From positions 27,656-91,655 of the forward strand of contig JAFZRX010000016.1 in assembly GCA_017619675.1 (NCBI GenBank): a stretch of 64,000 nt of DNA, written 5' to 3'. Below, one piece after another: positions 9,143 through 14,913 of the stretch. The notes beneath the pieces are model-generated. The model was not told the DNA's origin, made no database searches, and was given only the letters and a program-made list of their open reading frames with translations. This DNA comes from Bacteroidales bacterium. Lineage in GTDB: Bacteria; Bacteroidota; Bacteroidia; Bacteroidales; UBA932. Both the position numbers and the translations under genes were made by a program. Numbering within the stretch: position 1 is the first letter of the stretch; every line of letters begins with the position of its first letter.

Positions 9143-9547
9143 ATGAACAAAAGACCTTACACAACCCCGGACGGTTATTTCGACTTCCTCCAGATGCGGC
9201 TATCGCAGATTCCTGAGCAACAGCAGGTTCAGGAAATACCGCAGGTGAGGGTAAGCCGCTGGGCAAAGATAACGCCATATTTCGCGCTGGTTGCCTGTTT
9301 CGCCATTGCAATAGTGGCGGGAAGGTTCATTTTGGACAAGACGGTCTCCCAGCCGGAGGAAGACTATGTGACTTTGGAACAGCTGTACTCTGCGGACCTG
9401 ATTCCCTACACTTCCCAGTACGCCCTCTTTGACGAGAGCTACTATGAGGATGACTACTCTTATGAAATCACGGAGGATGACATTATCAATTACTTGATCA
9501 ACACAAATGTCCCTCTCAGCTACATCGGTCAAACTTTATATCAATAG
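9143..9547 (+). CDS. One-pass membrane protein, probable anti-sigma-like partner of the ECF factor
   Basis: 134 residues from the ATG at 9143. It starts MNKRPYTTPDGYFDFLQMRL, a pattern that I recall from small proteins beside ECF factors in Bacteroidota. One transmembrane helix is at about 46-66 (YFALVACFAIAIVAGRFIL), followed by an acidic tail rich in D, E and Y. An in-frame ATG at 9101 would overlap the sigma gene, but the later start fits the pattern better. Its position suggests it holds the sigma factor at the membrane, but no known anti-sigma fold (zinc ZAS motif) is visible. Function is inferred. Confidence 0.7.
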   Translation: MNKRPYTTPDGYFDFLQMRLSQIPEQQQVQEIPQVRVSRWAKITPYFALVACFAIAIVAGRFILDKTVSQPEEDYVTLEQLYSADLIPYTSQYALFDESYYEDDYSYEITEDDIINYLINTNVPLSYIGQTLYQ

Positions 9548-9548
9548 C

Positions 9549-10136
9549 ATGAGAAAATCAATCAAATACGTTCTGGCAGCCGTGATGCTGATGGCGGGCG
9601 CAAGCGCGTTCTCCCAGAATCAGGGCAACCGCCAGCAGGGCAATGACTGGATGGCCCGGATGAGGAGCGAGAAGATTGCGTTCCTGACAACGGAGATAGG
9701 GCTTACGCCGGAGGAGGCACAGGCTTTCTGGCCAATCTACAACAAGGCGGAGGCGGAGGATGCAGCGGCATTTGACGCTACAATGAAGGCCTACAGGGCC
9801 CTTGAGGACGCTGTAAGGCAAAAGAAATCAGAAAAGGAAATCTCAAAGCTTCTGGACGACTATGTAGCCGCGGCAAACAGCTCGCAGGCGGTAAACGTCA
9901 AGTATGTAGACCAGTACAAGAAGGTCCTTTCAGCAGAGAAGGTTGCAAAACTGTTCGTGGCGGAGGAAAGGTTCCGCAACAACCAGATCCTGAGGCTCCA
10001 GGGAGGAGGTTTCAACCAGAACAGAGGCAACGGTAACAACGGCGTCGCCAATCCGCAGGGATTCGGATTCCCCTGGAGGGGCAACCAGAACCAGGGCGGC
10101 CAAAGACAGGGCACCCAGAAACAGGAAGGCGCTTAA
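9549..10136 (+). CDS. Spy/CpxP-like secreted protein
   Basis: 195 residues, ATG one base after the preceding stop. The signal peptide is MRKSIKYVLAAVMLMAGASAFSQ. The mature part is helical with RSEKIAFLTTEIGLTPEEAQ and a later VKYVDQYKKVLSAEKVAKLF, like the LTxxQ repeats of Spy/CpxP periplasmic chaperones. The C-terminus is a low-complexity Gln/Asn/Gly tail. In E. coli, Spy-like proteins buffer misfolded envelope proteins. Placed after a sigma factor and a membrane partner, it could be the sensor or effector of that circuit. The family assignment is by pattern only. Confidence 0.7.
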   Translation: MRKSIKYVLAAVMLMAGASAFSQNQGNRQQGNDWMARMRSEKIAFLTTEIGLTPEEAQAFWPIYNKAEAEDAAAFDATMKAYRALEDAVRQKKSEKEISKLLDDYVAAANSSQAVNVKYVDQYKKVLSAEKVAKLFVAEERFRNNQILRLQGGGFNQNRGNGNNGVANPQGFGFPWRGNQNQGGQRQGTQKQEGA

Positions 10137-10161
10137 TCAAAAGAGATTTAGTTAGAATTAG

Positions 10162-10860
10162 TTAGTATAGATAGAATTCAGATGTCAGGGACTTATACTC
10201 AGGGGTATAGGTCCCTGCTTCCTGTATTGTCAGGAGTTCTTCCACAGGGATGACGCGCTTGAAACTGAATTCCGCGATCAGGCGGGTAGGCTTCTTTGCG
10301 GGCGTGGTGCGAATGCGCAGGAGGCGGAAGGGGAAGAGTCCGAATCCTCCGGCCGTGCGGAGAAGCATCTTCCCGCAGTCGGCCGGGAGGATGAGGGACA
10401 GCGTCCCTTCCGGCGAGAGGTGCTCGGCGCAGAAGGCCAGGATGTCCCTGTAGGACAGGCTCACGCTGTGGCGCGCCTCGCCCTCCCGCGCATCGGGATT
10501 CAGGAGGGAATTGTCGTAATAGGGAGGGTTGGAGAAGATGTGGTCGAATTTGCAGCAGGGGCGGAAGTCCGCGAGGGCGGTGCAGGCGGCGGTGAGCCTG
10601 TCGCCCCAGGGCGACGCGGCGAAGTTCTCCGCCGCCTCGCTGGCGGACGCGGGGTCGATGTCAATTGCGTGGATGGACGCTCCGGGGTGGCGCTGGGCGG
10701 CCATCAGGGCGATGGTTCCCGTCCCGGTGCCTATGTCCAGCATGGACACGGCACCTTCCGGGATGGTCATGGCCGCCCCGAGCAACACCCCGTCGGTGTT
10801 GACTTTCATCGCGGAAAGATTGTTTGAGACGCTGAAACGCTTAAACCTGAAAACTGCCAT
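10162..10860 (-). CDS. trmN6: tRNA1(Val) (adenine(37)-N6)-methyltransferase
   Basis: 232 residues. SAM-binding [14 protein letters not shown] (42-55) and the N6-adenine methylase motif NPPYYDNS (111-118) are present. The N-terminus ([20 protein letters not shown]) fits the YfiC/TrmN6 family, which methylates A37 of tRNA-Val. Its first 20 bases overlap the 3' end of lolD, so the two genes are translationally linked. The convergent Spy-like gene ends 25 bases away. Confidence 0.9.
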   Translation of the reverse strand: MAVFRFKRFSVSNNLSAMKVNTDGVLLGAAMTIPEGAVSMLDIGTGTGTIALMAAQRHPGASIHAIDIDPASASEAAENFAASPWGDRLTAACTALADFRPCCKFDHIFSNPPYYDNSLLNPDAREGEARHSVSLSYRDILAFCAEHLSPEGTLSLILPADCGKMLLRTAGGFGLFPFRLLRIRTTPAKKPTRLIAEFSFKRVIPVEELLTIQEAGTYTPEYKSLTSEFYLY

Positions 10861-11506
10861 CTTGCATTACCATGCAGCGGTCGCACATCCGGGCCAGTTC
10901 GGGATCGTGGGTGACAATGACAATTGTCTGGCCCAGCTTGTCCCTGAGGGTGAAGAAAAGCTGGTGGAGTTCCTGCTTGGTCTTGGTGTCAAGGTTGCCG
11001 GACGGTTCGTCGGCAAAGAGGATGGCGGGATTGTTCACCAGGGCGCGGGCCACCGCAACCCTCTGCTGCTCTCCGCCGGAGAGCTCGGACGGCTTGTGGG
11101 TGGTCCTGTCTGACAGGCCCATCACGTCAAGCAGTTCCAGTGCTTTTTCCTTAGCCTCCTTTTCAGTACGGCCGGCTATGAAGGCGGGGATCATGACGTT
11201 CTCCAGCGCGGTGAATTCCGGGAGGAGATGGTGCTGCTGGAACACGAACCCGATCTTGCGGTTGCGGAAGGCGGACAGTTCGTTTCCGGAAAGGTTGTCC
11301 ACGGAGGAACCGTCAATCTCCAGGGTGCCCGCATCCTGTTTCATAAGTGTTCCAAGTATCTGGAGCAGAGTGGATTTGCCCGCTCCCGACGCACCTACTA
11401 TCGATACCACCTCCGCCCTTTCCACGGAGAAATCTATACCTTTGAGAACCTTCAGCTGACCGAAGGATTTCTCTATGCCTTTTGCCTGAATAATAATCTG
11501 AGCCAT
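10841..11506 (-). CDS. lolD: Lipoprotein-releasing ABC transporter ATP-binding protein
   Basis: 221 residues. Walker [10 protein letters not shown] (38-46), ABC signature LSGGEQQ (142-148), Walker B ILFADE (162-167). The sequence [19 protein letters not shown] is typical of LolD, which powers transfer of lipoproteins from the inner membrane to LolA. The permease genes lolC/E are not adjacent. The ATG at 11506 is chosen over an upstream one because a TATCTTTG box sits only 8 bases before it, placing the transcript start close to this ATG. It is divergent from tRNA-Pro. Confidence 0.88.
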   Translation of the reverse strand: MAQIIIQAKGIEKSFGQLKVLKGIDFSVERAEVVSIVGASGAGKSTLLQILGTLMKQDAGTLEIDGSSVDNLSGNELSAFRNRKIGFVFQQHHLLPEFTALENVMIPAFIAGRTEKEAKEKALELLDVMGLSDRTTHKPSELSGGEQQRVAVARALVNNPAILFADEPSGNLDTKTKQELHQLFFTLRDKLGQTIVIVTHDPELARMCDRCMVMQDGSFQV

Positions 11507-11514
11507 ACGGAAGC

Positions 11515-11522
11515 CAAAGATA
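11515..11522 (-). promoter_or_regulatory. TATCTTTG -7 box for lolD
   Basis: CAAAGATA on plus reads TATCTTTG on minus. Eight bases separate it from the lolD ATG, so the mRNA would have almost no leader. This decides the start codon of lolD. Confidence 0.6.
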
Positions 11523-11540
11523 TAAAAAATAGTCGGGAAT

Positions 11541-11571
11541 TTTGTTTTTTTATAAAACCGCCTTATCTTTG
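11541..11571 (+). promoter_or_regulatory. Full Bacteroides-type promoter of tRNA-Pro
   Basis: TTTG at 11541-11544, a 19-bp spacer, and TATCTTTG at 11564-11571 match the consensus spacing exactly. Start of transcription is expected near 11577. A perfect 6-bp hairpin (GTCCCC/GGGGAC, 11574-11590) lies between the promoter and the tRNA. Confidence 0.8.
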
Positions 11572-11593
11572 TCGTCCCCAAAATGGGGACTTT

Positions 11594-11667
11594 CGGGGTG
11601 TGGCGCAGTTGGCTAGCGCACCTGCTTTGGGAGCAGGGGGTCCCGTGTTCGAGTCACGGTACCCCGA
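11594..11667 (+). tRNA. tRNA-Pro (anticodon UGG)
   Basis: A complete cloverleaf of 74 bases: acceptor CGGGGTG pairs with TACCCCG (one G-T), D arm GCGC/GCGC (11603-11619), anticodon stem CCTGC/GCAGG with loop TTTGGGA (anticodon TGG), and T arm CCGTG-TTCGAGT-CACGG. The CCA end is not encoded. It has its own promoter and terminator, so it is a single-gene transcript. Its last bases also form part of the 25-bp inverted repeat at 11659-11713. Confidence 0.97.
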
Positions 11668-11713
11668 CAGAAAAAAGAGGCAGTTTCGCTGCCTCTTTTT
11701 TCTGTCGGGGTAC
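11659..11713 (+). terminator. 25-bp perfect inverted repeat overlapping the tRNA 3' end; terminator of tRNA-Pro
   Basis: Arms 11659-11683 and 11689-11713 are perfect reverse complements with a TTTCG loop. The inner part (A-run, GAGGCAG/CTGCCTC, T-run at 11696-11701) is a classic intrinsic terminator. Unusually the stem goes on outward to include the last nine bases of the tRNA, so an inverted copy of the tRNA 3' end lies just downstream. Confidence 0.85.
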
Positions 11714-12479
11714 GTATACTCACTGGGGGCCTAATCCCCCAGACCCCCTGCGTCGCTTCGCTCCAAATAAGGTCGTGGAAGTAAAAGGTTGATAATCAGG
11801 GAATTGGCGCTTTTAATGGTAACGATTTTGTCACCGTTAAAGTTCTCTTCTTGTTGACTGTCAGCACCTTACCTCCACAGCCTTTATCCCGTCCTGAAGA
11901 AGTTTGGTTAAAAGGAGGTAATATTATGGAATGAACGTTCCATCCCAAAGATATATACCCCGATGAGAAGAACGGACCAATTATGCGGTGGCGGATAAAG
12001 TGTTGATTCTCAGAGAGATCACACCTCCAATACCCCCGTTTTTGGGGAGTATCAAAACCCTCTTTTCTTTGAAAATCAATACTTTACGTGCCACCGCCGA
12101 ATTCAGACCCTGTATTGGAAATGTTCTCCAGTGCTCCTAACATACGGAAATGACAGCCGTTGGGAGCAAAAAAGGGGGTAAAACGCTACTAACGTCCCTT
12201 TTAGTGGTCCGTTGGGAGCGGGAACAGGAAAAGCGGAGGGCGGGGGTTGCCTCCGGGAAGGCGTGTCCACCCTCGGACACGTCAGAGGGAGGAGTGGAGC
12301 GGAGCGAAGGCGCCGTCAGGCGCCGTGCCGGAGCGTCAGCGAGATTTCCGTCAGGAAATTGAAGCAGCGGAGGCACCCGGGTTCTGCAAGCGAAGCGCAG
12401 CAGGTTCCGGTATTCCCCCTGAAGGGGGATGTCACGTAGTGACAGGGGGTTGGCAAGTCCCGTAAGTTCCGGAAGGAAC
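11714..12479. other. 766-bp non-coding, hairpin-rich region between tRNA-Pro and yidD
   Basis: No convincing gene is present: the open frames here overlap palindromes and have no recognisable product. It contains a CTGGGGG/CCCCCAG hairpin (11723-11742), an inverted pair TTACCTCC/GGAGGTAA (11869-11876 and 11914-11921), a perfect Shine-Dalgarno before a two-codon frame (11911-11934), a long imperfect inverted repeat (11985-12097), a direct repeat CCGTTGGGAGC (about 12158 and 12209), and a cluster of short perfect hairpins (12261-12488). It is the only stretch over 300 bases without a gene. Its position beside a tRNA is a common integration site, but no integrase is seen. Confidence 0.8.
11985..12097. 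repeat. Long imperfect inverted repeat with inner hairpin (possible structured RNA or miniature element)
   Basis: Arms 11985-12010 and 12072-12097 match in 21 of 26 positions; one further position can form G-U in RNA. Both begin with GCGGTGGC on their own strand. Inside is a second hairpin, ATACCCCC with GGGGAGTAT (about 12029-12052). The shape suits either a long-hairpin RNA or a small element with terminal inverted repeats. No promoter consensus or target-site duplication was found next to it. Confidence 0.55.
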
Positions 12480-12488
12480 TTACGGGAC
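12261..12488. repeat. Cluster of short perfect hairpins ending inside the 3' end of yidD
   Basis: In 228 bases there are at least six separate stems: GTGTCC/GGACAC (12263-12280), GGCGCC/GGCGCC (12309-12324, loop GTCA), ATTTCC/GGAAAT (12344-12359, loop GTCA), CCCCCT/AGGGGG (12415-12428), TGTCAC/GTGACA (12430-12444), and a 14-bp stem with GGAA loop (12457-12470 and 12475-12488). The last spans the yidD stop codon and could serve as its 3' end signal, although no T-run follows. Confidence 0.7.
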
Positions 12489-12710
12489 GGGGTCGTAGCC
12501 GGAGCCGCCCCAGGGGTGGCAGCGGAGTATGCGCTTGAGGGAGAGCCAGAAGCCTTTGAAGGGGCCGTATTTGCGGAAGGCTTCAAGGGCGTACTGGGAA
12601 CAGGTGGGGGTGTAGCGGCAGGAGGGGGGAGTGAGCGGGGAGATGCACAGCTGATAGAACTTTATCAGCAGCACGAATGGGGCGATGAGTATCTTCTTGA
12701 GGACTCCCAT
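12480..12710 (-). CDS. yidD: Membrane protein insertion efficiency factor YidD
   Basis: 76 residues. The family core is intact: [20 protein letters not shown], then [14 protein letters not shown], then [17 protein letters not shown]. YidD is a small membrane-bound protein that helps YidC-dependent insertion. The ATG at 12710 shares its A with the rnpA stop (TGATG); a GTG one codon earlier is possible. The gene order rnpA-yidD is widely conserved. Its stop codon lies inside a 14-bp inverted repeat. Confidence 0.95.
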   Translation of the reverse strand: MGVLKKILIAPFVLLIKFYQLCISPLTPPSCRYTPTCSQYALEAFRKYGPFKGFWLSLKRILRCHPWGGSGYDPVP

Positions 12711-13069
12711 CACTTGATGTTCTTGAGGATCTTTGCCACAATGTCCCTGATGGATGCGTACGGAAGTATTTCCGGGCTGTCGTACTGGAACATGATGTCC
12801 ACGCCGTCCCCTTCACGACAGAGGGACTTCTGCGTGCGGTAGGCCTCGCGCAGGCGCCTCTTGAGGAGGTTGCGCTTGACGGCGCGCTTGAAATGCTTCT
12901 TGGGAACGGAAACCATTATCCTGTTGAAATCCAGGCCGTTGGGGGAGAGGCAGCAGTACTTCACGGCATCGCAGACACCCCATCGGCCATTGCCGATAAG
13001 GCGCGATATGTCCTTCTTGGACGATAGCCTCTCCGCCTTGGAAAGGGTGTTGCCTGCGACAGGCTCCAT
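12710..13069 (-). CDS. rnpA: Ribonuclease P protein component
   Basis: 119 residues. The RNR signature is present as [19 protein letters not shown] (about 79-97), preceded by [10 protein letters not shown]. The protein binds the RNase P RNA and helps 5' maturation of tRNA. rpmH, its usual upstream neighbour in other phyla, is absent; instead hemD lies one base upstream. The stop overlaps the yidD start. Confidence 0.96.
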   Translation of the reverse strand: MEPVAGNTLSKAERLSSKKDISRLIGNGRWGVCDAVKYCCLSPNGLDFNRIMVSVPKKHFKRAVKRNLLKRRLREAYRTQKSLCREGDGVDIMFQYDSPEILPYASIRDIVAKILKNIK

Positions 13070-13070
13070 A

Positions 13071-13814
13071 TTACTGGTTTTTCAGGTATTCTTCGATTGC
13101 GCGCGCTACGGAAGGCACGTTGGGGGTAGGGGCCTGGATGACGGCGGTGAGGCCGGCTTCCTCCATGGCCTTGACTATGCTGCGACCGTAGGAGATGAAC
13201 TTGAGGTCTCCCTGGGTGAAGCCCGGGAAGTTGTCCAGGAGGGCCTTCACGTCAGCGCTGTTGTGGAGGACGATCACGTCGTAGGAACCAAGGTCGATGT
13301 CCTTGAGGTCCTGCGAAACGGACTTGATCACCGCTGCGGAACTGAACTTGAGGCCGCGCTCGTCAAAAAGCCTTGAGAAAGACTCTCCCTTTGACGATGC
13401 TGACGTGGTGATGAGGAAATTCTCCCCCTGATGCTTTGCGCCGATCTGCGCCAGGAGCGAATCCGCGGTGCCAGTGCCGTAAAATATCTTGCGCTTGCGG
13501 AAGACTATGTGCTTTTGCAGATACATGGCTACCGCCTCCGTGGTGCAGAAGTACTTCATGGTCTCAGGGACCTTGATGCGGAGTTCCTCGCAAAGGGTGA
13601 AGAAGGCGTCTATCGCGTGTCTTGAAGAGAACGTAATGGCTGTGAAATCAGGGATGTTGACCCTCTGGGCCCTGAATTCCCTTGAAGAAAGAGGCTCTAT
13701 CAGATAGAAGGGCCTGAACTCTATCTCCGCTCCGTATTTCTCCGTAAGGGCGGTATACGCCGTTTTGTTGTTAGGAGCCTGCTGAGAGATAAGAATCTTT
13801 AATTTTTTCCCCAT
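13071..13814 (-). CDS. hemD: Uroporphyrinogen-III synthase family protein
   Basis: 247 residues from the ATG at 13814 (MGKKLKILISQQ). Two Rossmann-like halves are visible: ITFSSRHAIDAFFTLCEELR (about 75-95) and YDVIVLHNSADVKALLDNFP (about 182-201). HemD closes and inverts ring D of the tetrapyrrole in heme synthesis. No other heme genes are nearby. The ATG overlaps the preceding DUF4271 stop by one base (TAATG), which argues for this start over an upstream alternative at 13871. Confidence 0.85.
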   Translation of the reverse strand: MGKKLKILISQQAPNNKTAYTALTEKYGAEIEFRPFYLIEPLSSREFRAQRVNIPDFTAITFSSRHAIDAFFTLCEELRIKVPETMKYFCTTEAVAMYLQKHIVFRKRKIFYGTGTADSLLAQIGAKHQGENFLITTSASSKGESFSRLFDERGLKFSSAAVIKSVSQDLKDIDLGSYDVIVLHNSADVKALLDNFPGFTQGDLKFISYGRSIVKAMEEAGLTAVIQAPTPNVPSVARAIEEYLKNQ

Positions 13815-14548
13815 TATAACCACATTATAGCGCCTGTCAATGCTGCGGCAGGCAGTAATTCGAGCCCGCAAAGATACAAAAATGTTGTCAAAACCCCATA
13901 GGAAGAGGCTAAAATTTCCAGTTTTGTAATCAGATACAGGAAGTAGACGGCTCCGGATTCGCAGAGAAGAACGGTTCTGACGGTGTCAGGATCCATGTGG
14001 AAAATCCTCAGGACACCAATTGTGACGAGCAATAATATGGTATAGGGAATGAAGAAATTCATAGCGCTCCTGTGCGCTATCCGATAGGTCTCCATGCTGC
14101 CGTGCATGGGGCGGATGACCTTGTATATGACGAAACGCAGCAGCATGAATGCCAGGAACACCGCTATGTGGAACGCGGTCCTGTATTCCGCGGGCTGTTC
14201 CGTGATGAAGTCGATGTCAAAGAAATTGAACATTGCGGCTATGAGGCAGAATGGCAGTATGCACGATGCGAAGGTCCAGTTGCGGCTGCGCACCAGCGGC
14301 ACGCTGCTTTCCAGGCGGTAGTTGTTGCGCCAGCGGGTAAGGCAGCTGAGCACGGTGGGATTGCAGTGCAGGAAAGAGTCCAGTATGAACAGGAAAAAGA
14401 AGACCGAAGCCACCACAAGGGCTATGTTCAACGGGTATTCCCCCCAGTTATAGCTGATCTCGGAGCCCTGGGGGCCGGTGGCCATTTGCAGGGTTCCTGT
14501 CTTGAATGCCTCATAGGCAGGCCTTATGAACGAAGTGCTGTCTGCCAT
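13814..14548 (-). CDS. DUF4271 integral membrane protein
   Basis: 244 residues. About seven hydrophobic segments are visible, for example IALVVASVFFFLFILD (about 42-57), SCILPFCLIAAMFNFF, FHIAVFLAFMLLRFVIY, NFFIPYTILLLVTIGVL and a C-terminal hairpin. This membrane family is found in Bacteroidota, usually just upstream of hemD as here. Function is unknown. Both ends overlap neighbours by one base, so it is translationally coupled to sui1 and hemD. Confidence 0.82.
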   Translation of the reverse strand: MADSTSFIRPAYEAFKTGTLQMATGPQGSEISYNWGEYPLNIALVVASVFFFLFILDSFLHCNPTVLSCLTRWRNNYRLESSVPLVRSRNWTFASCILPFCLIAAMFNFFDIDFITEQPAEYRTAFHIAVFLAFMLLRFVIYKVIRPMHGSMETYRIAHRSAMNFFIPYTILLLVTIGVLRIFHMDPDTVRTVLLCESGAVYFLYLITKLEILASSYGVLTTFLYLCGLELLPAAALTGAIMWL

Positions 14549-14862
14549 CAGTTACCCCTCTTGGCATTATATCCCATGGACTGGAGCAGGGCGGTGATCT
14601 TGTCCCTGAAATCTCCCTGTATGATAATCTGGCCGTCCTTGACCGAGCCGCCCACCCCGCACTTGACCTTGAGGGTCTTGCCCAGGGCGGCGAGGTCGTC
14701 CCCGCTGCCCACGAATCCCTTGACCAGGGTCACCTGCTTGCCCCCGCGTCCGCTGCGGTCAATGCTTACTATAAGCCTCTGTCTTGCAGGAGGAAGGGTC
14801 TGCGGTTCCTCTGCCTTGGGCTCTTCGTAAACAAAGTCGGGATTAGTGGAATAGATTATCAT
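14548..14862 (-). CDS. SUI1/eIF1-like translation factor (YciH family)
   Basis: 104 residues. The SUI1 fold is shown by RSGRGGKQVTLVKGFVG (37-53), then LKVKCGVGGSVKDGQIIIQG and FRDKITALLQSMGY. In E. coli, YciH weakens initiation on poor start codons, and eIF1 does similar start-site checking in eukaryotes. It heads the five-gene operon with DUF4271, hemD, rnpA and yidD. A TATATTTG box lies 16 bases upstream. Confidence 0.92.
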   Translation of the reverse strand: MIIYSTNPDFVYEEPKAEEPQTLPPARQRLIVSIDRSGRGGKQVTLVKGFVGSGDDLAALGKTLKVKCGVGGSVKDGQIIIQGDFRDKITALLQSMGYNAKRGN

Positions 14863-14874
14863 GGCGCCATAATT

Positions 14875-14907
14875 TTTGCAAATATAGTTATTCCTTTTGT
14901 ATCTTTG
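14875..14907 (+). promoter_or_regulatory. Bacteroides-type promoter for the DUF2723 gene
   Basis: TTTG at 14875-14878, a 21-bp spacer and TATCTTTG at 14900-14907. Six bases separate the -7 box from the ATG at 14914, so the transcript is likely leaderless. Confidence 0.7.
14879..14886 (-). promoter_or_regulatory. TATATTTG -7 box for the sui1-DUF4271-hemD-rnpA-yidD operon
   Basis: CAAATATA on plus reads TATATTTG on minus, 16 bases from the ATG at 14862. It directly abuts the TTTG (14875-14878) that acts as -33 for the opposite gene. Confidence 0.65.
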
Positions 14908-14913
14908 TAAGTT

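Noticed and set aside
11714-12479. CRISPR array
   Set aside because: Repeats are inverted, differ in sequence from stem to stem and are not evenly spaced; no cas gene is present.
11594-12479. Integrated island at tRNA-Pro
   Set aside because: There is no integrase, no direct repeat of the tRNA 3' end and no cargo; the copy of the 3' end is inverted and only bases away.
12457-12488. Possible signal recognition particle RNA because of a CCGGAAGG apical loop
   Set aside because: Only the loop resembles it; the asymmetric bulges and flanking conserved bases of SRP RNA are absent.
12137-12586. Minus-strand frame of 149 codons across the hairpin cluster
   Set aside because: It runs through palindromes and into yidD in another frame, and is Ser/Pro/Arg-rich with no recognisable domain.
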